Of a stretch of DNA of 64,000 nt, positions 50,930 to 63,261 are shown one piece after another; the first letter of the stretch is position 1, and each line of letters opens with the position of its first letter. Position numbers and translations under genes: made by a program. The notes beneath the pieces were generated by a model that worked only from the letters and a program-made list of their open reading frames with translations, made no database searches and was not told where the DNA came from. Source of the stretch: Hyperoplus lanceolatus (taxonomy: Eukaryota; Chordata; Actinopteri; Uranoscopiformes; Ammodytidae); contig CM049397.1 of NCBI GenBank assembly GCA_026929865.2, positions 6,231,001 through 6,295,000 on the forward strand, in the 5' to 3' direction.

Positions 50930-53639
50930 ATGCAGGGTATAGCAGCGCAGCACCAGAGACCTCAGCCACTTCAAAAGGGGGATACATATATCATGGGAAC
51001 GTTTAACACTATGATTATGACAAATTAGGTGGTGCATGTATGTTGTTAGTTGTTGTTGTGGCTACTTCTCCCCAGTCATCTGATGCTAGGGGACTGGAGC
51101 CACACCATAAATAGCTTTTGGCAGCATGCACAGCTTTCAGAAGGATTGTCAGCACACACCTAAATGCCATAGACCTCTTTCAACACGCTACCATTTCCTT
51201 TACATGCTTGGATTTTGAAAGTGGTGACAACCAGATGGCGCTTTTACAGCAAGCGCATACTTACGACGTTGAGCCCTATGCCTTAAGGGACAAGACCTGT
51301 ATATCAGCATTCATCTACAGCATGTAGGCTACTCCACACACGCACTGTACCTCTCTGGCACTCTTAATGCTAAGCTCACAGGCTTATTTTTTTACATTTA
51401 TACCCCTATTTATTTTAAGACCTCATGCAAAAGTGTTTTGATCCCTAAAATAGTGCTAGGATTAGCTCACTAGGCCTAGGAATATCTAGGCAATATACCT
51501 GTATATATTTGTAAACCTACTGACTGAGAATACCATCAGGTTTCTTTATTTCACTGACCTCCTTGTTAACAGTTGTGTGTATTGGTTTTATTCTTTTGTT
51601 GTAAGTCATAGACTAAACCAACCCTTTTACTGTAGCCTATGCTACGCACAAGTGTAGGACAACATGGTAAATTCGTCTCGCGTTGACTTCAGCAGAATAG
51701 TTTTTCTTGGGGCTCCACGTAGACTACTGTTTGCCACTTCATCACATTTCTAAGAGAAGTGTTGCTGCTTCAAGCCTTCCAAAATAATGATGTAGGCCTA
51801 TTACCCACCAAAATGTAACAGGCTTTTGGAAGAGCTGGAAGCAGTGACTTCTCTCAGTTTATTACGTTCACACATTCAACGTGTGATCTATGAATGGTGT
51901 AGTCTGTCAGTGTATCTCACATTGTGTAGAAGAGGAGAACAAGCACTCGGTAGCCTACAGTGACACTTGAGTACTGATGCCCCATTAGCAGAGTGTCTTT
52001 ATTAGCTGTAGTGTTGCGAAAGGAAGATGACATGCAGCTCAAAAGCACCAAAGTAATGAGTGCTTGGCATTAAACGTGGAGTCAAAATGAAAGGGAAAAA
52101 AAGAGTGAGAACAATAATTCCCTTTTTTTAAAACATCCTAAACAAGAGTTGCTGTTCCCAAAGTGGCAAAGGGATCTCCTGTGTTATTCAGACATTAGTT
52201 CACGTTTGGCGACACAAAGCAGCAGACTGGACTGTGTCACAGATGTGTAAGCTGACGCCAGCCCATTTCCCATTTCCAAAAAACCCCACACAAGCAGAGA
52301 GAGGGGAGTTTGAAAGGGCTTCTTCTGGCTGACAAGAGGAAGCAGATCAGCACCAGAAAGAACTTGGGCTTAAGGAAGGCAGCCATCTTGGATGTGTATC
52401 ATAGGAGTGTGTTTGGGCAAGAAGACGGTCCTCTTCATCATGAGCATGTAAAAATATCCTGGCATCGTCATCATCATCCTGTGCTTTCACACAATGTGAG
52501 GCGGAGGAGCTCAGGCAATTACACTCATCTGCATGTGTTAATATGATTAATTAGCAGGAATAAACACTTTCCTATGACACAGGCTACATGGTGAGCCACA
52601 CACACACACACACACACCTGCAGACGCTCCGATAAAAGACGACGCCTTCTTCGTGGCAAAGAGCCTTTTTCTCAGAGACCTGCTAATTGGCATCTGAAAA
52701 CGTTCCGGTTAATTAGGAGCAGGCAGATGAGGCTTGATTAGTTTGAATGCAAAGTGTAACTTGTGGTGCGGTGGGACTGGGGGAAAATGTGCCGAGGTTT
52801 TTATTTCTTCATCATCACGATACAAAAGATAATTGTAATTGTGATCATTTGCATACGTTAATGAATTTGCGTGACGCTTTCGTGATCAGACGTGGAATAA
52901 ATAATTGATGCCGTATCAGCACCTTACCGCGACAAGGGGGACGTTTTGGAAAATAGCATAAGCGCATTAAGGTGGTGCGGGTTTTGATGGCTTGCCACGC
53001 TCCCAGGCAAAGGTGTGAAAAAGTAGAGCAGATCCTATCTTCTTCTGCTGCTTCCTGCATGCTGCGTACTGCCACCACTGCTATCACGCTTCAGATTAGA
53101 GACTTGAAAGTTTTTACATAGCATTAAACAGGCACACTGAGTTAGAAGAATTAGACTCAGCTCAGGAAAAATAATTTTCCAAAGAGTGAGGGAGAACAAA
53201 AGAGCTGTGATGGGAAACAAACCCGAGCTGTGTGGGAGCTTTTAATTGGAACATGGTAAACAGTAAATACATCAGATTGTTTCAAATGCCCCTGGATGTA
53301 GCGGGGGCCACTCCCCTTTAATTAGCCCTGCTTCCAGATTAGGCTTTATTTAGAGGCAGGCAGGCAGGCAGCCACCGAGCCAGCCAGCCACGGGATATGC
53401 CCCGAGTTCAGCCTCCTAGGAGCTCCAAGCAGCACAGATACAGGGCTCATGTTTAATTGCTTCTGTAAATGGTCAGAGCTCAAGCCCCCCTAATTCCATT
53501 CCTCTGGGTAATCAGGCATGTTTTCACCATACAGGGCTAAGGAGAGTGAGGGAGAGACACGGTCACATCCACCCTGCTAGTAGGTACCACGCAATACAAT
53601 GCCACTCTTAATGACCTCAGCTCAGCTTTGTGACATGTT

Positions 53640-54424
53640 ACAGCAAAATCGTTTTAATAGGAATTTTTTCTTTCTTTTTTTTAAACTCCACTTCTTTACA
53701 CAGCAAAACAGCCATCTGATAAAGAAATTCAACTCTACAGGAGAAAACCAAGCACAAACCTTCACTGGAGCATTTCATGTTGTCTTTGCAGAGAAGGGCG
53801 TCAGTTAATCATAGGTGACGGACAGAAACGTTACAATGTTTTGTTTTCTCAGAGTGTTTTAAAAAAAAGTGTCTGGTGCAGAGTTTGAATATCTATTTTA
53901 AACGCATTTAAAAAGGTTTTTCCTATGACCGAGCATTTTCCAGATACTCTTGGTTTGACACTCATACATTTTTATATTCAATCCTCAGCGTGTTAGATCT
54001 CACATTAACATATACAAGAGAGATCAAGAGTTTGTTAAAAAGCACTGGCCAGCTCAAAGGGAATTGATGCCAAATGGCGTAGCAGGCAAAGCTTTGACAG
54101 TCATTTTAACTGCAGGCCATCAAACGCTCATTCAGGCATCACCAGTCTTTTTCTTCAGCACTGTTCTCCTCCAGCTTTCTCTTAGCTCTGAGAGAGCCTC
54201 CACACACACACACACACACACATACAGTAAGTGTTTTGCATGACGCACAGACCCCTTGAACATTGAACAAATGTATGCGCTTAATAGAGTCTGTGATATG
54301 GCGAAGGACAGGATTTGCTGGTGTAGAAAGTGCGTCTTGCGCTGATGAGAATCCACGACAAACGGAGGGAAAGTAGCAGAAGAAGAATAGTCCAGCGAAG
54401 AGCAGTGAAGGGAACCCGCAGCAC
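53640..54424 (-). other. Inferred 3' untranslated region of lmo4
   Basis: Downstream of the stop on the minus strand. An ATTAAA-type signal at about 53653-53658, or an AATAAA at about 53345-53350, could end the transcript. A short CA tract lies at about 54202-54220. Extent is not determined. Confidence 0.4.
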
Positions 54425-57400
54425 TCAGCATACCTGTTGAAAAGACCAGAGACAGTCAACAGGGTTAGGGGGAACTGCTGTTTCCTTACTATCCAAGTGC
54501 TAGCTTAGCTTACAGACGTATCCACACACTTAACAAGTAATATGTTGCCTAATATAATATAAGTGGAGACAGCGAGGAAAGGCTCTTTGACAAAATCCCC
54601 TTTTGTCAAAATCAGTGAATATCTCCTCACCATCCGATAGCAGTCTGTACTGTATGTGCTGGCAAAGAAAAAGGTTCTAATTCACTAGCCTAGGCCCTGT
54701 AAACAAATGGTATGTAAACAGAACATTGTTGATTTTTTTCAGCGCACACACAGTAAGTAATGGTAGCGTATGGTGAGGAGGTATTCACTGACTTTGACTA
54801 AAAAATATCAAAAATGATTATATGATGCTCCAGAAATGACAGACCTTTAAGAGGATACATTCATATGAAAACTAAATACAGAATTACATTTAAACAAAAT
54901 GTCATCATATAATACAGTTTTTCTCAGTTGCTTTGGTGCTTTTCTCAGATCAGAATGAAAATTCTCATAACTATTAGTTCAACCTCCGCAACATTTAGTC
55001 ATTTGAGCACATCATAGTAGCAATTTCTCCTTCCTCTGAACAAATTGCAAATGCTTTTGGACATATATCAGTTGCTTTCATACAATTCTCTGCTGTTTTA
55101 GAACATTATCATTTGCTTATGTCATGTCAGTCAAAATGAACTATACTTATGGATGCTGCATAGTCATAGACCTTCATGCCATATTAAGAGCTTCCCTATA
55201 TCCCAAGGAATGATTTAAGTCATGTGAAACTGAGGAAGAGTGGAAGTTAGAATAGAATATTGTTCACATTAGTGCACAGCTCTACCAAAAGGGTGTTTTT
55301 TTATGTTTGTTCTAAATAAGTGACTGAAGTGTATTTTTCTTTTGCACAATGCTGTAGAATTGCAAAGAGCATATACAGTAAAAATGTGAAACATACGTAT
55401 TCAGTGTCTTGTACTCACTTACTCCCCTAACTACAGCAATGTGTAACTTTATTGTAGTTTTCAAATGGCTGAACAAGTAGTGTATAGTGCTGTCTTGAGC
55501 ATTTTCAGGTAGTGTCACTGAGTTCTGACCTGTTTCTTGCATTGGAAAACACTGAGGGAATAAACATAATGAAAACATGACAAAGCCATTTGACTATCTT
55601 GTCCATAAAGATGGTGTCAAGAGTTCTCATTTTGATGACACTGGCAGATTCATTGACATGAATACTTGCTTTTGAGGAATAGACTATCCATTTTGAGCAA
55701 GTGACGTACTTTTGCAGGTTATCCACTAGGTTTTGCAGTTTGCACTAATTGTTTTGAGAAATGCACTAACTGCTGTGCAAATGTTAATAGTGATGTGAGA
55801 AAAGCACCAAAGCGACTGAGAAAAACTGTAATACATTAGTAAAGACCATTGTAACATCTGTAGTGTTCTTTTTTTATTTCTGTTTTAATCTGATTTCATT
55901 TTTCAGTGGTAGACCAAGTAATTTAGATTTAACACTGGGTGGATACTTCGGTTGTAAAGAACTTATTTTTGATCTACCTAATTTGGGTTGTATATGAAGT
56001 TTGGGGTGGATTAGGGCTGCAACTAACGATTATTTTGATAATCGATTAATCTGTCGATTATAAATCGATTAGTGGTTTGGTCTGTAAACTGTCCAGAAAT
56101 GGTAAAAAAGTTTTCCAAAGTCCATGTTGACGTCCTCAAATGTATTGTTATGTCCAAAACACAAAGATATTTCAGTTGACTGTCATAAGAGGATTAAAGA
56201 AACCAGAAAATATTCACATTTGAGAAGCTGAAAACAGAGAATTTGCATATATTCTATTAAAAATTTACTCAAAACTATTAATCGATTATCAAAATAGTTG
56301 GCGATTAATTTTATAATCGATTAATAATCGATTATTCATTGCAGCTCTAGGGTGGATCAAACTCTATTACAAATAACCAAATTCAAAATAGTATTTAAAA
56401 GTAAGTATTGACAACACAATAGTGTTTGCAGTGTAACGTGATTCTATATTATAACTGCATTATTATAACTATCCCATTCACTCGTTAGCAATATTTAAAT
56501 GTTTAAGCCAATCAAAGTGTAGCAAATTTGAAATTTGAAATCTTTAAATTTTTTTAAATTTTTTACATGACTATATTATTTGTATTTAAAATATAACATT
56601 TCAGTAGTAACTTGTAACTCAGTTTTCACACAGATGTAGTGAAGTAAGAAGTATAGTTAACTTTATGGAGGAGTTAAAGTAATGCACTGGTATAACATGG
56701 AAATCCTCTTTCCTATTGTGTCTACTGTTATCTTCAGACTCTGTCTTCCCTTCCTGACACATTGCAGCGTAGACTCATTTGCTAGAATAACGAAAACAGT
56801 ACCTCTGATTCTGAAGTTTTTACCCTCTCACACAATTTGCTATTGGTCTTACAGCACAGTGATATACTTCTAGTAAATACAGACGCTCCTATATTCTATA
56901 TTCACTGTTTCTATGCTTTTATTTATTCTGTTTTTATACCTATTTTATTTCTGTTCTTTCTCATGATGTTCTAATGTTTCTGTGCTTAGGTCTGTATGTG
57001 TCTTCTTATTGGAAATAGGTTCTGCTTTATTTTTCAGTGTTAAAGCACTTTGTAACAGTGTTAAGAAAGGTTTAATATAAATAAATGTAAATGCATAGCA
57101 CTCTATTCACCTTCTGGTCCGTCAACACAGAGTTGCTCTGAAGTGGAGGCAGGTGGCTGTTGAGCAAGGCAGCGCCGGGTCTGTCGTGCTCACAGAAGAT
57201 TGTACCGTTGATGTAATGGAAGCGATCGCCAGGCATCAGTCTGTTTCTACAAGTGGCACAGCTGAAACACTGCAGAGGAAAGGGATCCAGTTCAGACTAC
57301 ATGCACATTCACATACTACGACCACCATGTTACAACTTTTAACACAAGATTTGGGAGGCAAAGATACACCTGATGTCAAATACTGAAAATGAATGGATTC

Positions 57401-58676
57401 ATATGAATAAAAAAATGAAACATTGCATTCCAATATGTGGGAAAAACAAACAAAAAAAAACCTTTAAACCTCTTTAACGATTTCTACGGTGGGTATGTGC
57501 GACTTAAAAGATGGAGGACACAATTCCAGTTGGAGGTGGAGTCAGCGATTGTGGAGAATGCTATTTGTCAAATGCACTTTTTTGTCAAAATCAGTGATGA
57601 TCTCCTCACGATCCTGTCGGTATGTGTGTGTGTGCAGAAAAAGAATCCCTTACATACCCGTTGTTTACAAGCCTGTTCACAGAGCCTAGGCTGTGTATTA
57701 ACACTTGACTAGATTTTTTCAGCGCACACATTACAGACAGGTATTTGATCTTGAGGAGAGATATTCACTGATTTTCTTTGACAACACGCATTCTCCAGAA
57801 TGGTTGACTTCCACCATTGAGAGGACACCACATCTCCCTGTCTGGCTTCCCCGCCCACACAATCACCCAGATTGTTTCTGTCAAACAAGCAGCGGGAGAC
57901 AAAGCCTGTAATGTGAGCGCTTGGGGGTTTTTACCTTGAGGTGGTAAACATTTCCCTGTGCCCTCATCACCATCTCATTGGCTGGGATGGACTGGCCGCA
58001 GGCGCAGCACGCCCCGCTGTGACCGAACAGTCTGCAAACACACACACATACACACACACACACACACACACAGATTAATCAGTGCCCGGCCGGCAAAATT
58101 AGCTTATTAAGCTGAGTTTCTTTACTTGTCAATTTACACAATGTACATCAAAAATCGTTCTTCGCATATCCCCTCTCAAGTTACCACACTTAGGAGGGGG
58201 TCAGAGTGCAGGGTCAACCATAGTACAGCACCCATGGAGCAATTTGGGGTTAAGTGCCTTGCTCAAGGACACAATGGTAGAGATGGTGGGCACCGTACGT
58301 AGATGTAATACCAGCCACCACTAGATTTACTACTAACACCCTCTTGTCCGGTGCCGGGGATGGAACCAGCAACCTCATAGTTACTGGTCGGCCCCTCTTT
58401 CCTATAGACCATCCTACAACCCCGATGTAAAGCCAGCAGCCTCCCCCTCCTCTCCTCTCACCTGATGTAGTCGCTCCGACACAGGATCATGCCTCCTTTG
58501 CTGTAGCAGCTGGTGCCTATGTCCCCCAGCTGGGCCTGGCAGCAGGAGCACTTGAGGCAGCGCGTGTGCCAGTAGCGCTCCATGGAGAAGAGCAGGAAGC
58601 GGTCTGCGATCTTCCCCCCGCATCCTGCACACGACCTGGGGGTCGGAGGAACGCCCGACGCCTGGCTGTTCACCAT
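54425..58676 (-). CDS. lmo4: LIM domain only 4, four coding exons
   Basis: Minus-strand exons 58676-58462, 58031-57935, 57269-57111 and 54433-54425, all with GT/AG junctions, give 159 residues (human LMO4 has 165). LIM1 spans about 16-69 (C16, C19, H37, C40, C43, C46, C66, D69). LIM2 spans about 80-133 (C80, C83, H102, C105, C108, C111, C130, D133). There is almost nothing outside the LIMs, so it acts as a nuclear adaptor, bridging LDB1 and transcription factors rather than binding DNA. The core CAGCGGKIADRF and GDIGTSCY are near-identical to mammalian LMO4. The last coding exon supplies only Val-Cys-stop (GTATGCTGA) after a good acceptor (cttttcaacag), matching the conserved DQKVC end. Which fish paralogue (lmo4a or lmo4b) is not decided. 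The last intron (2.7 kb) is full of transposons. Confidence 0.94.
54585..54845. mobile_element. Dispersed repeat family R1, copy in lmo4 last intron
   Basis: CTTTTGTCAAAATCAGTGAATATCTCCTCACC ... CCTAGGCCCTGTAAAC ... TTTTTTCAGCGCACACAC ... ATTCACTGACTTTGAC follows the same order as the copies at 25.5/26.6 and 57.5 kb. Confidence 0.65.
54915..55828. mobile_element. Non-autonomous Tc1/mariner-superfamily element, 914 bp
   Basis: Ends CAGTTTTTCTCAGTTGCTTT and AAAGCGACTGAGAAAAACTG are inverted repeats of about 35-40 bp, flanked by TA at 54913-54914 and 55829-55830. The interior has only short frames without a DDE signature. The CAGT ends with TA target resemble pogo/Tigger-type elements. Confidence 0.75.
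56012..56349. mobile_element. hAT MITE, 338 bp
   Basis: TAGGGCTGCAACTAACGATT at one end and ATTGCAGCTCTA at the other, with repeated AATCGATTA motifs inside. GGGTGGAT flanks both sides (56004-56011 and 56350-56357), a perfect 8-bp hAT duplication. This is a familiar fish hAT MITE type. It lies in the last intron of lmo4. Confidence 0.9.
57040..57095 (+). mobile_element. LINE 3' tail scrap
   Basis: TTAAAGCACTTTGTAACAGTG followed by AATATAAATAAATG is the typical end of an L2-like element. It sits next to the lmo4 exon ending at 57111. Confidence 0.45.
57529..57815. mobile_element. Dispersed repeat family R1, second lmo4 intronic copy
   Basis: GGTGGAGTCAGCGATTGTGG ... TTTTTGTCAAAATCAGTG ... 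TAGGCTGTGTATTAACAC ... TTTTTTCAGCGCACACA ... CATTCTCCAGAATGG. Lies in the intron between the 57111-57269 and 57935-58031 exons. Confidence 0.65.
58150..58430. mobile_element. Dispersed SINE-like repeat in lmo4 intron
   Basis: GGAGCAATTTGGGGTTAAGTG and CCTTGCTCAAGGACACAATG, then GGATGGAACCAGCAACCTC and TTTCCTATAGACCA, form a block that I recognise as widespread in fish genomes. It lacks a clear tRNA A/B box in this copy. Confidence 0.5.
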
Positions 58677-59159
58677 GCTGCCTTCACAGGCTCCTGGACA
58701 AACACAGCAACACAATGAGGTTAATGTTGGACCCGTTTGCGTTCACTTATTTTTAATGATTATTTTTGGGCATTTTCCCTGCTTCATTGGCAGCGTGGAG
58801 AGACGAAGATGAAATGGAGTAGATAAGGAAATGACATGCAGAGAACGGCCCGGGATGGATTTGAACTAGGGCTTTCTACGACGAGGACTGAGCCTCAAGG
58901 GGAGGGGGCGCTCTCTTCTGTCACAATGATTTGGAAAAAAGTCTCTCCTATCTCTGTGTCCATGGGTGGATGGTAACTTTGCAATAATTACAACTGGTAG
59001 CTTAAAGCTATTATAAAACGCGTTATTAGCCATTGCTCAGACAAACCTACACACCATGGCTTGAGCCTGACCCCATGGTCACTGTGACAGCTAACAGGTT
59101 GACCTGAACACTAACACCTGTTTAAACGGCCCTTATAAACATCTGTTTTTAACCCAGCC

Positions 59160-59465
59160 TATCCCAGCAGCACCTGGCCAAATGTGCACACTGACTATAA
59201 AGTCACACACATGCCTTTAATGCTTTTCAATGCCTTTCAATTTAGTTGATGTTTTGTTGTTGTAATGCCTTGCTTTCTTTACAGTGCTAGGCACTTCATA
59301 TTTCTACTCTATTTCATCTTGTTTTTACTATTATTGTCATGTCTATGTTTATTTTATGTCTGTTTTAATGTAAGGCCAGTAATGCACGCGATTTTATCAC
59401 TGTAAAACACTTTGAGTTGCATTTCTGGTATGTAAGGTGCTATACAAATGATTATTATTAACATA
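59160..59465 (+). mobile_element. L2-type LINE 3' tail
   Basis: TAAAACACTTTGAGTTGCATT ... TGTAAGGTGCTATACAAATG followed by (ATT)n. The upstream 140 bases are AT-rich without reverse-transcriptase sequence. It lies in the inferred 5' intron of lmo4. Confidence 0.55.
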
Positions 59466-59584
59466 CTGATCAACACAAGAAAGAATAGTTGAAATATTTA
59501 CATTGATAGCACTGTACACAGTAAGGAGTATAGCACATGATCATAGATTGAATCTAAAATACATACTATGTCTACATATCTCTG

Positions 59585-59586
<2 letters not shown>

Positions 59587-59635
<49 letters not shown>
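59587..59635. repeat. (TG)n microsatellite
   Basis: About 24 TG units in the inferred 5' intron of lmo4. Another of about 22 units lies at 60884-60927, upstream of the gene, and a (CA)n tract of about 38 bp at 58035-58072 abuts the second lmo4 LIM exon. Confidence 0.95.
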
Positions 59636-59637
<2 letters not shown>

Positions 59638-60299
59638 TACTAGCCTATACATTAGTATAGTGTCCTTTATAACATATGAAAAGTGACCTCATTCATGGTT
59701 TGACAGTAGCCCAGGTTAACATAATGTCAGCGCGGTGTATCCTAATGTGAGGGTAGAAAGAGGAAAGTCAACGAATGGGACTTTTTGGAAGAGTGCCAGT
59801 TATGAGAATAAACATAACCTAATACTTGAATCATTATAAAAGTATTTTATGTAGGCTATATTTCATTCCGTATACCCTCACTGACACGCTGTATGCTAGT
59901 TTACGGTCGGAAATGCGCGCGCGGATGGGAAAAAAGGAGGAAAGGGAAGAAGAAGAGACATGTTACCTTGCCGATTCAAAAGCTTTTCCTCCTACGTTGA
60001 AGTTTGAGAAGGCGGGGAGCCACTTCAAATATTCACAGAAACCTCGACACGCTTAGAGAGAGAGTTGTCAACCTGCACTTAGAATGGACATGTTCTGGCT
60101 TCCATAGCTTTCCAGAAAAAAAGGCAATTCATTAAAAAGCAGCACAAGACTTTAGCCCGGGACGGAGACGGTAAAATAGTTGAGCAACTCTGCCCGACTT
60201 CCAGTTCCGCCAAGAAATAAACTACATGTAGCCGTGTGAAGGAGCAGACATGACGCAGCTTCTCTTCCCTCTCGTTCACTGTTCCAGCTGTCTGTCCGT

Positions 60300-60445
60300 C
60301 AACATACCTTCATCTGTCTCCGACGCTTTTGACAGCGACACTATTCATCAAAGTGCGCAAGGGGGCTATTTAAATCACCGAGGGGGGGACTCAGCCGACA
60401 TGAAGCGGCCAGCAACCAATAGGAGAGCGATGGGGGCGTGTCCAC
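60300..60445 (-). promoter_or_regulatory. Candidate lmo4 promoter and first noncoding exon
   Basis: On the minus strand a TATA-like TTTAAATAG (60366-60374), an inverted CCAAT box (60416-60420) and a GC box (GGGGGCGTG near 60432) precede a possible noncoding exon. Good donors are seen at about 60308 (GAAG|gtatgt) and about 59966 (CAAG|gtaaca); the acceptor ahead of the coding exon is at 58694-58696. The start site is inferred. Confidence 0.5.
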
Positions 60446-60880
60446 AGTCAAAATGATTTATGGCTTGTTAATATTCACGTTCACGTTCCTTTTAAGCTGC
60501 CACTGGGTGTGGGTGCGCTATTGACATGGGAAACAGCTTTGAAAGCCAAGTGAATTAAAAGAAATTGCTCACTTATCTTCAGAGAATAATGAGATTTTGT
60601 GATTCAAACGATCATTTTCATGGAACAAAATGAAATGTTGCCTATATCAATTTACCATACAACTTTTCAGCTTTGAATATATCCGTTTAACAGAGTCAAA
60701 GTCAAAAAGTCTTGTGAGTCAAGACTACTTGTTTAGATAAATATAATACAAAACGCCAATGACATGAATAAAATGTCCATGTTTTATGAATTCAAAATAA
60801 CATTGATGGAATGGATGTAGGCTACATGGAGTGCATGATAATATCCGCATGTATAGATGTCTATAGCCCACAGTAGAGAG

Positions 60881-60928
<48 letters not shown>

Positions 60929-60929
60929 T

Positions 60930-62460
60930 TGTGCAAGTCAATATCTCATCCTTCGATCCATATTATTTTCTCTAATAGTGTGGTTGAAATGTTAGGTTTT
61001 ACAACAATCATACAACCATACATTGAATATGACACACTTGATTTTTCTTTCTTATTTTTCTCATCCCCTCCAAGTTGATGGAATATGAATTTAGTGTTGC
61101 TCAAGAACAGGACAGATTAGGTCTTATAGGGACAAAGCAAAGGGCTAAATGTAGGTTATTGAAGTAAAAAATAATATTATTGGTTAATTTATTTAATTTT
61201 GCAGTTAAATTTACACATCATGGTAATTCTGCAGGATTATTGAAAAAAAGTTGACTAGCCAAGCCTACATAATAATATATAACATTTTGAGGGTGCCATA
61301 CATATACTATAGGGCCCTCAAGATAGGTACATTGAGTATACATATTTTCATTCTATTCAACATTATTCTATTACATGTACATGATATTTTGAGTGTTATT
61401 TTAATGTAGTACTGACTGCTGTTGTTGTTGTTGTGCATGTGACAAATAAACCATCTTGAATCTTGACAATACAGGTCAGTATGTTGTCAACCTGCTGTAC
61501 CTCCAGTTGAGTTTCAGTAGAGTAACCCTGAAAGCTGACACTGGCAGGTTTGTGATGTACATGCTGATATCTGAGTTTATGGAATGCAAATCAAAACAGA
61601 GCATGAACTGCATATAGATAGATTAACATATACCGGTACATGCTCTCTATTGAAGTTTTTGTTATTTTCTTAAGCATTTACGTGTTTATGACATTATTAT
61701 TTAATAACAATTTCTGTTCTGTTCATTTGAGCACATCTACAAGATGAATGTAGTGTTGCAGTGTCTCTATGTGACCACAGGAGGGCAGTGAACAATCATG
61801 ATTCTATACACACTCATGTCAACCATCAACTCTGAGGCATTAAGGCAACATTGTTCCACCCAAAAAGACACTTGGGCATGGTTCCCATACGTGTCTTATT
61901 AAAATGCTACCACTGAGAGTCTCCAAAACATATTGACACATTTTATTTTAAATCTTGCACATGAGCCATTTCAATGGATTGCATGATGGATGAAATAGGA
62001 GCAGTTCTGGTTTTTAACAGTTGTAGCAATGTAAACTCACATGGACGACTATATCTGAAATATCAAACCATTATTTTGAAAATATGATAAAGAAAACGTG
62101 GCATTTGGTCAGGGGCTAATCGGCACTGAATTTGCTGTTACCTTAACCTTTCATCTAGTGCTAGCATCATGTGAAGTGTGTTTAGTACTTAGGTTTATGG
62201 CCACATTGCCTACTGCAGCATTAAGGATATTCCCATCAGCCTAACTTATACTTTGTGTTAAGTGTTACTTATTAAATGTTAATATGCTAACATTTAATAA
62301 TTTTACTTGAGGACAATGCACATGGTAAACGTTATAACAAAGTAGCACATGAGCAAGAGAATTTGACCAATACATTGATCCCAGGAGTCAAAAGTGCAGT
62401 AAAAAGCAGTAGCGGTGGCAGTACATTTTTTAGTTTAGGTGACGTCCTTTGCGTCAGCGT
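60930..62460. other. Intergenic, AT-rich
   Basis: A LINE-like tail (GTGACAAATAAACCATCTTG near 61438) follows a (TTG)n tract. Nothing else is recognised. Confidence 0.5.
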
Positions 62461-62461
62461 T

Positions 62462-62469
62462 TGACGTCA
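62462..62469. promoter_or_regulatory. Perfect palindromic CRE
   Basis: TGACGTCA, with two further half-site-like motifs just upstream (GGTGACGTCC near 62438 and TGCGTCAGCG near 62450). This could be a CREB/ATF-responsive element for an unseen gene; no neighbouring transcript is supported. Confidence 0.4.
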
Positions 62470-63261
62470 CAGTGTTTGCTTGACTGTGGACTCTTTGTGG
62501 AATGTTTACTTCCATCCATAAACTATGTTAGCTGTGACATTCTTTAAAAGAGGAAGAGTCATGTTCCACACCTTTTATTTTCAGCACAAGCCAATAACTA
62601 AGTCATAATGAGGCAGTGTCAGTGTCTCATTGTGTTTAAAATAGGGACCACTTGGACACATTCATTTTACTGTGAATGCTTTCCTTTTGTTGTGGTAGGT
62701 GTGACAGCTAATCGGGCTAACTTCCACCACTTCTCTGAGGCTCTGTTGATTTCCGACATTGCTTCCTGCTCTTCTGTGAAGGCCGCATGCTGAAAGTCAC
62801 GGCTCTCTGTGAGTCTGCTTGGACAACACCTGTAACTTCCAGTCTGGGTTGCCAGCCAATACATACATCCCGCAGGCTGCCAAGACAATCACATTTATGA
62901 AGCCAACCCTCACTGTGTGATTTGAAGAGATCCTTCCAACAGCGGCTCTATTTCCTATCTCTCTTGACGGTATGAGCACCTCAGTGTCATATGAGTTTTG
63001 TGGTATTAGTTTTCACCTCCTTTCTATAATGACCAGGGCAAAGAAGAGCTTCTTATGTAGGTCGTGGACAAGTCCCAACTATATAAATCAGGGCCTAGGA
63101 GAGTCAGTGGGCTGTGGTAGACCAGTCCAAAAGCCACGTGCAATGGGTGCTGCCGGAAAACCTGGATGCAGTAGTGACCATTCACAGGGCTATAGTTATT
63201 ACATTTGATATTTTATTAGGCATTTTAATGTTTGACGCCATGTTTCCTCTACATGTTTTGA

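Noticed and set aside
62797-62979. Minus-strand 61-codon frame with a hydrophobic stretch (GFINVIVLAACGMYVLAG)
   Set aside because: Looks membrane-like, but it starts at a non-ATG codon, the next open frame would need a 40-base intron, and no known small protein is recognised. It may be a decayed retrocopy; not supported as a gene.
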